DNA from: DASQEH01 sp035633755
Lineage (GTDB): Bacteria > Actinomycetota > Actinomycetes > Propionibacteriales > Nocardioidaceae
DNA length: 64,000 nt
NCBI GenBank assembly: GCA_035633755.1
Contig: DASQEH010000114.1
Location: 1 to 64,000, forward strand
Direction: 5' to 3'
Part shown: positions 50,680-58,461 of the stretch, piece after piece
Layout of the letters: the number at the start of each line of letters is the position of its first letter
How positions within the stretch are numbered: the first letter of the stretch is position 1
Notes under the pieces: generated by a model
Seen by the model: only the letters and a program-made list of their open reading frames with translations
Told to the model about the DNA's origin: nothing
Database searches by the model: none
Made by a program: the position numbers and the translations under genes

Positions 50680-52026
50680 ATGGACTCACACCTGGAGCGC
50701 CCCGCACCGGCCGACCCTGTGACCGGGCGGCCAGCGCAGCGACATACCCGGCTCGACTCGTACGTCGACCGCTATGCCGAACGGACGGCCGGCATGCTCG
50801 CGTCAGAGATCCGTGCCCTGTTCTCGGTCGCCAGCCGGCCCGAGGTTGTGTCGCTCGCCGGTGGCATGCCCAACATCTCGGGACTGCCGATCGACGCGGT
50901 CGCCGAGACCGTGTCCGACCTGGTACGTCGGCAAGGGACGGCCGCACTGCAGTACAGCTCCGGTCAGGGCGATCCAGTCCTGCGGGCGCAGATCTGCGAG
51001 GTGATGGCCCTCGAGGGAATCTCAGCCCATCCCGACGATGTGGTGGTGACGGTAGGCAGCCAGCAAGCGCTCGACCTGGTGACCCGCATCTTCTGCGACC
51101 CCGGCGACGTCGTGATCTGCGAAGCGCCGAGCTACGTTGGCGCCCTGGGCGTCTTCCGGGCGTACCAGTGCCAGGTCGTGCACGCCGAGATGGACGACGA
51201 GGGTCTGGTCCCTGGCGCCCTGGACGCTGCGATCTCCAGCGTGGAGACGTCCGGGCGGAGGGTCAAGTTCCTGTACACCATTCCGAACTTCCATAACCCG
51301 GCCGGAGTGACGATGGCGTCCGCTCGGCGGGAGCAGATAGCCGAGATATGCCGCCGCAAGGATCTGCTGATCGTCGAGGACAACCCCTATGGACTGCTCG
51401 GATTCGACGCAGAGCCGCCGCGGGCGCTTCGCGCAGACGACGCTGAGGGGGTCGTCTACCTCGGTTCGTTCTCGAAGACCTTTGCGCCGGGCTTGCGCGT
51501 CGGCTGGGTGCAGGCCCCGCACGCCGTGCGCGAGAAGCTCGTGCTCGCTCAGGAGTCGTCCACGCTGTGCCCACCGACCTTCAGCCAGCACGCGGTCAGC
51601 GCCTACCTCAGCTATCACGACTGGCAAGGCCAGATCAGATCCTTCGTCGACATGTACCGGCTGCGATGCGATGCGATGCTCGAGGCGCTGAGCGAGCACA
51701 TGCCAGCGGGAACACGATGGACGAAACCGGGTGGCGGCTTCTACGTGTGGGTCACCTTGCCGCCGGGACTGGACGCGAAGGCGATGTTGTCGCGAGCGGT
51801 GACAGCGCGTGTGGCCTACGTGCCCGGTACTGCCTTCTACGCCGACGGGTACGGCAGCCGGTGCATGCGGCTCAGCTTCTGCTACCCCTCGCCGGAACGC
51901 ATTGTGGAAGGCGTGCGCCGACTCGGGCGCGTCATCGCCGACGAGATGGAGTTGCGAGCCGCTTTTGGCGCGACACCGACGGCGGTGTCGCGCGGGCACG
52001 AAGGCCCGACGACCGATCTAGCGTGA
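50680..52026 (+). CDS. PLP-dependent aminotransferase, class I/II (2-aminoadipate aminotransferase-like)
   Basis: A 448-residue fold-type I aminotransferase. The PLP-binding lysine lies in GSFSKTFAPGLRVGW; NPHNPAG-type motif is NFHNPAG; the EDNPYGLL strand holds the aspartate that contacts pyridine nitrogen. It resembles LysN/2-aminoadipate aminotransferases and MocR-type catalytic domains, but no DNA-binding domain is present. The following Ddl-like gene is 10 bp away on the same strand, so a role in D-amino acid or cell-wall metabolism is possible. Start: ATG at 50680. Confidence 0.86.
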   Translation: MDSHLERPAPADPVTGRPAQRHTRLDSYVDRYAERTAGMLASEIRALFSVASRPEVVSLAGGMPNISGLPIDAVAETVSDLVRRQGTAALQYSSGQGDPVLRAQICEVMALEGISAHPDDVVVTVGSQQALDLVTRIFCDPGDVVICEAPSYVGALGVFRAYQCQVVHAEMDDEGLVPGALDAAISSVETSGRRVKFLYTIPNFHNPAGVTMASARREQIAEICRRKDLLIVEDNPYGLLGFDAEPPRALRADDAEGVVYLGSFSKTFAPGLRVGWVQAPHAVREKLVLAQESSTLCPPTFSQHAVSAYLSYHDWQGQIRSFVDMYRLRCDAMLEALSEHMPAGTRWTKPGGGFYVWVTLPPGLDAKAMLSRAVTARVAYVPGTAFYADGYGSRCMRLSFCYPSPERIVEGVRRLGRVIADEMELRAAFGATPTAVSRGHEGPTTDLA

Positions 52027-52036
52027 AAGGCACCCC

Positions 52037-52999
52037 ATGTCTCCCGACCGCATCCTGGTTCTCGCCGGCGGCCTATCCCACGAGCGTGAGGTGTCGTTGC
52101 GATCCGGCCGCCGCGTCGCCGAGGCGATGGCCTCGGCAGGAGTCGACGCGTCAGTCAGCGACGTCGACGCACAGCTGATGCCGATGCTGCGACGGGTTCG
52201 CCCCGACTGCGTCATCCCTCTCCTGCACGGCGAGGTCGGCGAGGACGGCGCGCTCGGTGAGGTCCTGCATCTCGCCGACGTCCCCTACGTGGGGTCGCCT
52301 CCTGCAGCCGCCCGAGTTGCCTTCGACAAGCCGATCGCCAAGCAGGTCGTGGCGAGGGCGGGGGTACGGACTCCGCGATCGGTCGCGTTGCCAGCCGACA
52401 GCTTCCGCGAACTGGGAGCAGCGGTCGTCATGGAGGCGTTGGTCTCTCGGGTAGGTCTGCCTCTGGTGGTGAAGCCGGCCAAGGGTGGGTCGGCGCTCGG
52501 AGTCTCGACCGTCCGCACGCCGGCCGAGCTGCCGACCGCCATGGTCGCCTGCTTCTCCTACGGAACGGTGGCTCTCATCGAGCGGTGCGTGTCGGGGATC
52601 GAGGTCAGCGTGCCGGTCCTCGCCGACGAATCTGGTCTCCGGGCGCTGCCAGCGGTGGAGATCCGCGCCGACGGCGGCATCTACGACTACACCGCCCGAT
52701 ACACCGCCGGGGCGACTGAGTTCGTCGTTCCAGCGCAACTCGAACCAGAGGTGGCTGCGCGGTGCGCAAACGCCGCAAAGACTGCCCATTCCGCCCTCGG
52801 CCTGGGTGATCTGTCCCGGTCTGACCTGATCGTGGACGCCGAGGGGGAGGTGTGGTTCCTCGAAGTTAACGTGGCCCCGGGCATGACCGAGACGTCGCTG
52901 TTCCCGCTGTCGGTCGAGGCCGCGGGGCTCGACCTGGGAGCGTTGTTCATCGACCTCGCCGCCGACGCGGTCAGTCGTCAGCGCCCAGAAGGGCAGTGA
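52037..52999 (+). CDS. D-alanine--D-alanine ligase-like ATP-grasp protein
   Basis: A 320-residue ATP-grasp ligase. N-terminal ILVLAGGLSHEREVSLRSG, the ATP lysine in VVKPAKGGSALGVS, and the metal/substrate region EVNVAPGMTETSLFP are all Ddl features. It is shorter and more divergent than typical housekeeping Ddl (about 340-370), and neighbours an aminotransferase rather than mur genes. A second Ddl paralogue beside parB is common in actinobacteria. Its 3' end overlaps the convergent parB gene by 29 bp. Confidence 0.85.
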   Translation: MSPDRILVLAGGLSHEREVSLRSGRRVAEAMASAGVDASVSDVDAQLMPMLRRVRPDCVIPLLHGEVGEDGALGEVLHLADVPYVGSPPAAARVAFDKPIAKQVVARAGVRTPRSVALPADSFRELGAAVVMEALVSRVGLPLVVKPAKGGSALGVSTVRTPAELPTAMVACFSYGTVALIERCVSGIEVSVPVLADESGLRALPAVEIRADGGIYDYTARYTAGATEFVVPAQLEPEVAARCANAAKTAHSALGLGDLSRSDLIVDAEGEVWFLEVNVAPGMTETSLFPLSVEAAGLDLGALFIDLAADAVSRQRPEGQ

Positions 53000-53918
53000 T
53001 CCGACGCAGGTCCGAAGGCGTTGCGAACTCGATGACCAGCCTCCCTCTGCGTCGGTTCATCTCAGCCGAGCAGCGGGTGTCCAGGCGCTCGGAGAGCCGC
53101 CCGGCGATCTCGGCGAGCTCAGGGTCTACTTCGCGCGGCGACCGCGTCCGGGTGGTTGTCGGCGAGGGGGTCCCGGCTGCGACAAGCTCCTCGAGCCCAC
53201 GGACCGAGATCCCCTCAGCAACGACCCGGCTGGCCAGTGCCTCCTGTGTCGAGACGTCGCTGACCGCGAGCAGGGCGCGGGCATGCCCTGCCGACAGCAC
53301 GCCAGCGGCAAGGCGGCGCTGCACCGCCACCGGGAGCCTCAGCAGCCGGATGCTGTTGGAGATCTGTGGGCGGGACTTTCCCAGACGCGCCGCGAGCTCG
53401 TCATGCGTGCATCCGAAGTCCTCGAGCATCTGCGCATACGCGGCGGCTTCTTCCAGTGGGTTGAGGGACGCACGATGCAGGTTCTCGAGCAGGGCGTCCC
53501 GTAGCAGGTCGTCGTCGGTGGTGGCGCGGATGATGGCCGGAATGGTCGCCAGTCCCGCCTCCTGACAGGCGCGCCAACGCCGCTCTCCCATCACGAGCTC
53601 GTACTGGTTCTCGGTGACCGGACGCACCACGACCGGCTGAAGGAGACCCACCTCGGTGATGGAGTGCACGAGCTCCGACATGGCCTCTTCATCGAACACC
53701 GTCCGGGGCTGCCGGGGGTTCGGCCGGATGGCGGTGACCGGGAGCTCGTCGAAGTACACGCCGCTGCGCTGGTCAGCGGCGGACCACGCAGAACTGGACC
53801 GCCACGGCGGAGCTGACGGCGACGTCACGCCGTGCTGCCCAGGGACGTTCCCGTTCGGGGCCTGCGGGATGAGGGCGTCGAGTCCGCGGCCGAGGCCTCG
53901 CGGTGGGAACGAGTTCAT
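52971..53918 (-). CDS. parB: Chromosome partitioning protein ParB
   Basis: A 315-residue CTPase/DNA clamp. N-terminal GLGRGLDALIP is the ParA-contact signature. The CTP/ParB-N motif has PNPRQPRTVFD and GERRWRA, and the helix-turn-helix reads ARLGKSRPQISNSIRLLRL. The C-terminal dimerisation domain is present. It loads at parS and spreads to form the partition complex. ATG start overlaps the parA stop (ATGA). Confidence 0.96.
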   Translation of the reverse strand: MNSFPPRGLGRGLDALIPQAPNGNVPGQHGVTSPSAPPWRSSSAWSAADQRSGVYFDELPVTAIRPNPRQPRTVFDEEAMSELVHSITEVGLLQPVVVRPVTENQYELVMGERRWRACQEAGLATIPAIIRATTDDDLLRDALLENLHRASLNPLEEAAAYAQMLEDFGCTHDELAARLGKSRPQISNSIRLLRLPVAVQRRLAAGVLSAGHARALLAVSDVSTQEALASRVVAEGISVRGLEELVAAGTPSPTTTRTRSPREVDPELAEIAGRLSERLDTRCSAEMNRRRGRLVIEFATPSDLRRITALLGADD

Positions 53919-55054
53919 GCACTGTCCTTGCTCTGAGAGGCCAGCTCGGTCGCTGCCTCGACATAGCTCGATGCTCCGGCCGAGCTCGGGTCATAGGTGA
54001 CCACGGTCTGCCCGTGGCTTGGCGCCTCGGAGATCCGAACAGACCGCGGGATCACCGCCGACAGGACCACATCGCCGAAGTGGCGACGCACCTCGTCGGC
54101 GACGCCTTGCGCCAACCGTGTCCGGGCGTCGTACATGGTCAGCAGGATGGCTGCCACTTGGAGCTCGGGGTTGAGGTGCTCCCGGATCTGCTCCAACGTG
54201 CGAAGCAGCTGCCCGAGCCCCTCCATGGCGTAGTACTCACACTGAATCGGGACGAGCATCTCCTTGCCCGCCGACAGTGCGTTGACCGTCAGGAGCCCCA
54301 GGGATGGTGGGCAGTCGATGAGGACGTAGTCGTACCGCTCCCCCGCAGCCCCGCGCTCGGCGAGGTGCACCTCCAGTGCCCGCCTCAAACGGGTCTCCCG
54401 GGCCACCATTGACACCAGCTCGATCTCGGCGCCGGCGAGGTCGATCGTGGCGGGGACGACATACAAGCCTGGCACATGCTTGCTCTCGACCCGGACGTCG
54501 GAGATGGCGGCGCCCGCGATGAGTACGTCGTAGATGCCGGGCGTGCCCTCCCCGTGCTCCACGGACAGCGCCGTCGACGCGTTCCCTTGAGGGTCCAGGT
54601 CGAGCAGGAGAACCTTCAGTCCGTGCTGTGCCAACGCGGCGGCGATGTTGACCGCGGTGGTGGTTTTCCCGACTCCGCCCTTCTGGTTGGCAATGACCAG
54701 AGTTCGTGTCGAGTCCGGGACAGGCATCCGCCGCCCACCGACCGGCGGAACTTGGGCGGCGACGTGCGCCACTCCAGCCGCTTGCGAGTCGACCGGGGTT
54801 GCTTCGGAGCTGAGATCAACGGCGCTCTGACTCAGCCCGGCTTGCGGACTGGCTTGGGCTGCCTCATGACTGAGCGCCGCTGCTTCAGGACGTGTTTCAC
54901 GTGAAACATCGGGCCAGCCCAAGCCTCGGGCGCCGCTCGAGGCACTCGCGGGCCACCCCAGTCCGCTTATCGGGAACGGGGAACCACTGTGCGAGCCCTG
55001 GAGATCCGGTGCCGAGTCTGCTGACTGCTCAGAGGTCGAGTGAGCAGACGCCAC
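53915..55054 (-). CDS. parA: Chromosome partitioning ATPase ParA
   Basis: A 379-residue deviant-Walker ATPase. Walker A is KGGVGKT (125-131), Walker B lies in LLLDLDPQGNAS, and DYVLIDCPPSLGLLT follows. ATP-dependent DNA binding pulls ParB-parS complexes. The N-terminal extension of about 117 residues is Ala/Ser/Pro-rich and contains two GLGWP repeats and DVSRET at 49-54, which is the translation of a parS site. The start is GTG at 55054 with AAGGAGG upstream, so the extension is real. It overlaps parB by 4 bp. Confidence 0.95.
   Translation of the reverse strand: MASAHSTSEQSADSAPDLQGSHSGSPFPISGLGWPASASSGARGLGWPDVSRETRPEAAALSHEAAQASPQAGLSQSAVDLSSEATPVDSQAAGVAHVAAQVPPVGGRRMPVPDSTRTLVIANQKGGVGKTTTAVNIAAALAQHGLKVLLLDLDPQGNASTALSVEHGEGTPGIYDVLIAGAAISDVRVESKHVPGLYVVPATIDLAGAEIELVSMVARETRLRRALEVHLAERGAAGERYDYVLIDCPPSLGLLTVNALSAGKEMLVPIQCEYYAMEGLGQLLRTLEQIREHLNPELQVAAILLTMYDARTRLAQGVADEVRRHFGDVVLSAVIPRSVRISEAPSHGQTVVTYDPSSAGASSYVEAATELASQSKDSA
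54893..54908. promoter_or_regulatory. parS site inside parA
   Basis: TGTTTCACGTGAAACA is a perfect 16-bp palindrome and matches the consensus ParB-binding parS exactly. On the - strand it is read as the codons for Val-Ser-Arg-Glu-Thr in ParA. Confidence 0.97.
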
Positions 55055-55070
55055 GGCAACCTCCTTCGTC

Positions 55071-55718
55071 TCAGCTGGGCCGTCTCGACGATAACCGAAC
55101 GACGGTCGTCGCAGGCTCGACGACACCCTCTCCGCACCGTTCGACCGCAGACATGCGCACTCCACGGCGTCGCAGGGCGGCGGCCGCTTCGGCCAGCTCA
55201 TCGGATGCGGTTTCGCCCTTGATGGCCAGCACCTCGCCGTCCGGTCGGCACAGCGGCAACGTCCAGCGAACGAGCCGCTCCAGCGGAGCGACAGCCCGTG
55301 CGGTCACGACGTCGAAGGCGCCGGGGTCGAGGTCCTCGGCGCGCGAGCGGACCACGGTGACATTGCCGAGCGCCAGTGTCTGGCTGACCTGAGCGAGGAA
55401 GGTGGACCGCCGGAGCAGCGGCTCGACAAGCGTCACGCGGAGGTCGGGACGCGCCAGGGCGAGCGGGATACCGGGGAAGCCGGCGCCAGAGCCGACGTCG
55501 CCCACGCTGGATCCCGACCGGATGAGCGGGTGGATCACCACGCAGTTCATGATGTGACGGTTCCAGAGGCGGCCCACCTCCCGAGGGCCGAGGAGGCCCT
55601 GTTCTACACCTTGCGTCGCGACTATCTGCGCATATCGGTCAGCGAGCGGTGCGGCGTCCCCAAACCAGGCGACCACCGTCTCCTGCGACGGACGGTCGGT
55701 TTCACGTGAAACATCCAC
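55071..55718 (-). CDS. rsmG: 16S rRNA (guanine527-N7)-methyltransferase
   Basis: A 215-residue class I methyltransferase. Motif I is VGDVGSGAGFPGIPLALARPDL in two parts, preceded by NRHIMNC and followed by LVEPLLRRSTFL and the catalytic-region TARAVAPLERL. It methylates G527; loss gives low-level streptomycin resistance. GTG start at 55718. The second to seventh residues (DVSRET) are encoded by a parS site. It is followed 16 bp later by parA. Confidence 0.95.
   Translation of the reverse strand: MDVSRETDRPSQETVVAWFGDAAPLADRYAQIVATQGVEQGLLGPREVGRLWNRHIMNCVVIHPLIRSGSSVGDVGSGAGFPGIPLALARPDLRVTLVEPLLRRSTFLAQVSQTLALGNVTVVRSRAEDLDPGAFDVVTARAVAPLERLVRWTLPLCRPDGEVLAIKGETASDELAEAAAALRRRGVRMSAVERCGEGVVEPATTVVRLSSRRPS
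55699..55712. promoter_or_regulatory. parS site at the start of rsmG
   Basis: GTTTCACGTGAAAC is a perfect 14-bp parS core; the outer 16-mer differs only at the left end (g for t). It lies in the first codons of rsmG on the - strand, 806 bp from the parA site. Confidence 0.95.
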
Positions 55719-55728
55719 CTCGGTTGTG

Positions 55729-56256
55729 TCAGGTGGCGGGAAGGATCACTACGCACCGCGTCGGCTCGACGCCCTCAGACTCGCTCTTCAGTCCAGCCTC
55801 GGCGACGCAGTCGTGGACGACCTTGCGCTCGAAAGGCGACATCGGCGCAAGCTTGACCGCTTCTCCCGACGTACGCACCTCATCGATGGCTTCCGTTGCG
55901 AGCAGCACCAGGTTCTTACGGACATCCGCGCGGTACCCCCCGATGTCGAGCATCAGCCGGGAACGTTCTCCGGTCTCCCGGTAGACGGCGAGGCGGGTGA
56001 GCTCCTGCAGTGCCTCGAGGACATGACCGTCATCGCCCACGAGGACGTCAAGGTCTTCCCCGACGACGGATACGGCTGCACGGTCGCCTTCGACGTCCAT
56101 ATCCAAGTCACCGTCGAGGTCGGCGATGTCGAGTAGCTCCTCGAGGTAGTCCGCGGCGATGTCGCCTTCGGCCTCGAGCTGCTTCACCCGGTCGACGGGC
56201 GAGACGACCACGTCATCCGCGGCGGCCTCGGCTACGTGCTGGGGGGCTTCAGTCAT
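55729..56256 (-). CDS. jag: KH-R3H RNA-binding protein Jag/KhpB
   Basis: A 175-residue RNA-binding protein without the N-terminal Jag domain, as usual in actinobacteria. An acidic N-terminal region precedes a KH domain (the GEDLDVLVGDDGHVLEALQELTRLA helix), and the R3H domain reads MSPFERKVVHDCVAEAG. It binds small RNAs and mRNAs with KhpA. It sits between yidC and rsmG on the same strand. Confidence 0.9.
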   Translation of the reverse strand: MTEAPQHVAEAAADDVVVSPVDRVKQLEAEGDIAADYLEELLDIADLDGDLDMDVEGDRAAVSVVGEDLDVLVGDDGHVLEALQELTRLAVYRETGERSRLMLDIGGYRADVRKNLVLLATEAIDEVRTSGEAVKLAPMSPFERKVVHDCVAEAGLKSESEGVEPTRCVVILPAT

Positions 56257-56295
56257 GCGTCGGTACTCCGTTCGAGGCTCACGGGGAGCCAGGCC

Positions 56296-57273
56296 TCACG
56301 TCTCGTTGGGTCTACGTCTGCGCTGGTCACGGGTCTTCTTCTTCGGCTGAACGCGTGGTGGAGGCTTCGGCTTGGTGGGGGCGGGGTATGCCGTCGCGCC
56401 TCCCGGTTCCTCTCCTTCGCCGGGCGCCTGGATGCCCTTGGCTGGTCCATGCTTCTTGGTGTCCCGCAGTTTCTTGGCCTCGTAGGCAGGAGTGTCTGGG
56501 GTGGGGTTGTTGCGAATCACATAGAACTGTTGGCCCATCGTCCAGATGTTCGACGTCGACCAGTACAGCAGGACGCCGACGGGGAAGGCGATGCCCCCCA
56601 CAGCGAACACGACCGGCAGAACGTACAACAGGATCTTCTGTTGCTGGGCGTACTGCCCGGTGAGCGCTGACTCGGGCATGTTCTTGCGCATCAGCTGGCG
56701 CTGGGTGGTGAACGTGGTGATCGTCATCAAGACGACCAAAGCGGCCGTGAGCGCCTGGGTGTGCCACGACTCCGCCCCGGTGAACGAGTCAGAGATCTTC
56801 GCCAAGCCGAAGATTGTGCCGTCCCGCAGCGTTTCCACGTCGCCGAGCTTGAAGAACCCCACCGGTTCGGCGTCTGTGGCCTTGTCGAGGGTTCGAAACA
56901 GCGCCAAGAAGATGGGCATCTGCAGCAACAAGGGCATGCACGATGCGAGCGGGTTCGTGCCGGTGTCCTTGTAGAGCTTCATCGTCTCTTGAGTCAGCCG
57001 CTCGCGGTCGTGACCGTACTTCGTCTGCAGCTCCTTGACCTTGGGCTGGAGCAGCTGCATGTTGCGGCTGTTCTTGATCTGCTTGACGAACAGCGGGATG
57101 AGCAGGATCCGGATGCATACGGTGAGGCCGATGATCGACAAGGCCCACGACAGTCCCGCCGGCATGCCGAGCTCGCCGTGGAACAGTCGATAGAAGACGA
57201 GCAGGATTCCGGAGGTCAGGTAGTACAGCGGCTTCATGATGGCGCTGCCGATGGAGACGAAGAAGTCGATCAT
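56296..57273 (-). CDS. yidC: Membrane protein insertase YidC
   Basis: A 325-residue Oxa1/YidC insertase, without the Gram-negative periplasmic domain. A helix (about 17-40), a cytoplasmic coiled coil (NMQLLQPKVKELQTKYG), and a five-helix core with LASCMPLLLQMPIFLALFRTL follow, then a long basic tail rich in proline and lysine (about 75 residues) that likely contacts ribosomes. It inserts inner membrane proteins with or without SecYEG. The gene begins directly at the yidD stop (TAGATG). Confidence 0.96.
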   Translation of the reverse strand: MIDFFVSIGSAIMKPLYYLTSGILLVFYRLFHGELGMPAGLSWALSIIGLTVCIRILLIPLFVKQIKNSRNMQLLQPKVKELQTKYGHDRERLTQETMKLYKDTGTNPLASCMPLLLQMPIFLALFRTLDKATDAEPVGFFKLGDVETLRDGTIFGLAKISDSFTGAESWHTQALTAALVVLMTITTFTTQRQLMRKNMPESALTGQYAQQQKILLYVLPVVFAVGGIAFPVGVLLYWSTSNIWTMGQQFYVIRNNPTPDTPAYEAKKLRDTKKHGPAKGIQAPGEGEEPGGATAYPAPTKPKPPPRVQPKKKTRDQRRRRPNET

Positions 57274-57534
57274 CTATGCCTCCTCCACCGGGCTGCAGTG
57301 GCCCCGCCCGAGCCACGAGAAGCTCGCGGGAACCGGATCCAGCCCACCGGCTGCCCACGGATGGCAGCGGGCGATCCGGCGGGTGCCGAGCCACAACCCC
57401 TTTGCCGCACCATGGCGCTGCACAGCCTCGAGCGTGTACGCCGAGCAGGAAGGGTAGTAGCGGCAGACGTCGCCGTAGAGCGGACTGATCACCCGCCGGT
57501 ATGCGATCAGCATCCAGGCGATGACGTGCCTCAC
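57274..57534 (-). CDS. yidD: Membrane protein insertion efficiency factor YidD
   Basis: 86 residues. The YidD signature PSCSAYTLEAVQRHG and CHPWAAGGLDPV is complete. A small amphipathic membrane protein that helps YidC. GTG start at 57534 overlaps the rnpA stop (GTGA), so translation is coupled. Confidence 0.93.
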   Translation of the reverse strand: MRHVIAWMLIAYRRVISPLYGDVCRYYPSCSAYTLEAVQRHGAAKGLWLGTRRIARCHPWAAGGLDPVPASFSWLGRGHCSPVEEA

Positions 57535-57872
57535 GGGCGGGCACCATCGATCCTGGCCAGACACTTCGTGAGGTCGGCGTCGAGGCCGGCGTACCCGGCA
57601 CTGGCCGCAGCCGGCAGTGCGCGCACCACGATGAGGGTGGATGCCGGCAGCGGTAACCGGGCCCGAATGGCGTGGCGCAGGCGTCGCTTGACCCGATGGC
57701 GCGCCACCGCGTTGCCGACGGCCTTGCTCACCACGAAGCCGACGCGAGCGGCATGGTCGTCCCGCGATGCAGTCCAATGCACGACCATGGTCGCGCTGCC
57801 TGCACGGCGACCGGTACGAACGGCAGCGCGGAACTCGTCGGCACGGCGCATGCGGTTCGCGTCGGGAAGCAC
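57531..57872 (-). CDS. rnpA: Ribonuclease P protein component
   Basis: 113 residues; the normal length. N-terminal MLPDANRMRRADEF, and the RNR-type RNA-binding motif appears as AVGNAVARHRVKRRLRHAIR. The protein cofactor of RNase P for tRNA 5' maturation. It starts 15 bp after rpmH. Confidence 0.95.
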   Translation of the reverse strand: MLPDANRMRRADEFRAAVRTGRRAGSATMVVHWTASRDDHAARVGFVVSKAVGNAVARHRVKRRLRHAIRARLPLPASTLIVVRALPAAASAGYAGLDADLTKCLARIDGARP

Positions 57873-57887
57873 ATCTGGTCCGCTCCG

Positions 57888-58025
57888 TCAGGCAGCGAGT
57901 CGGTTGCGGCCCTTGCGCCGACGCCCGGCGAGGATCGCGCGGCCGGCGCGCGTACGCATCCGCAGCCGGAAGCCGTGCGTCTTGCTACGCCGGCGGTTGT
58001 TCGGTTGAAACGTGCGCTTGCTCAA
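57888..58025 (-). CDS. rpmH: 50S ribosomal protein L34
   Basis: 45 residues. On the - strand the protein reads SKRTFQPNNRRRSKTHGF then RLRMRTRAGRAILAGRRRKGR in order, the invariant L34 sequence. The start is TTG at 58025 with GGGAG about 9 nt upstream. Too short to be shown by simple gene length cut-offs. First gene of the rpmH-rnpA-yidD-yidC-jag-rsmG-parA-parB series. Confidence 0.95.
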   Translation of the reverse strand: MSKRTFQPNNRRRSKTHGFRLRMRTRAGRAILAGRRRKGRNRLAA

Positions 58026-58461
58026 GGGGACAGACTCCCATGTCGGGTTGAACGCCTAAGGTGACGGGTGTTCGGCGGGTCGATAACGGTGCCGTGTCGA
58101 CGCGAGTACGTGCTCGACAGGACATGCGCCACCGTTCGACGCACGCCGACCTCGTAACGGTACGCGGGCCCACGACACCGGTCAAACCAACCGGCCCCAC
58201 GCCGTCGGGGCCGCCGCACCAGCCAGCATGACCGACACGCCGAGGTGGACGCGCCGACAGCCCAACTTTCTGCCGCACAGCCTGTGGATCAATGCTTGAT
58301 CTATCGGCCTCATTGTTGTTAGCGTCCGGGCCGGACACCGAAGTTCTTTCCCCGCCGCTCGCACGGCTACCTCGGCATCTCTACCGATGTACACAGCCTG
58401 TGGACAACTATGTGGACGTACGGCGCATGCGGACGACCGTCGCAGAAGGTGAGTGGCTCCG
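58026..58461. promoter_or_regulatory. rpmH-dnaA divergent region with DnaA boxes
   Basis: This gene-free region of about 435 bp holds the divergent promoters of rpmH and dnaA. DnaA-box-like sites are TGTGGATCA (58283), a perfect TGTGGACAA (58399-58407) and TGTGGACGT (58411). They lie just upstream of dnaA and fit autoregulation or part of oriC. The middle contains an AT-richer stretch near 58280-58320. No tRNA or other RNA gene was recognised. Confidence 0.65.
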
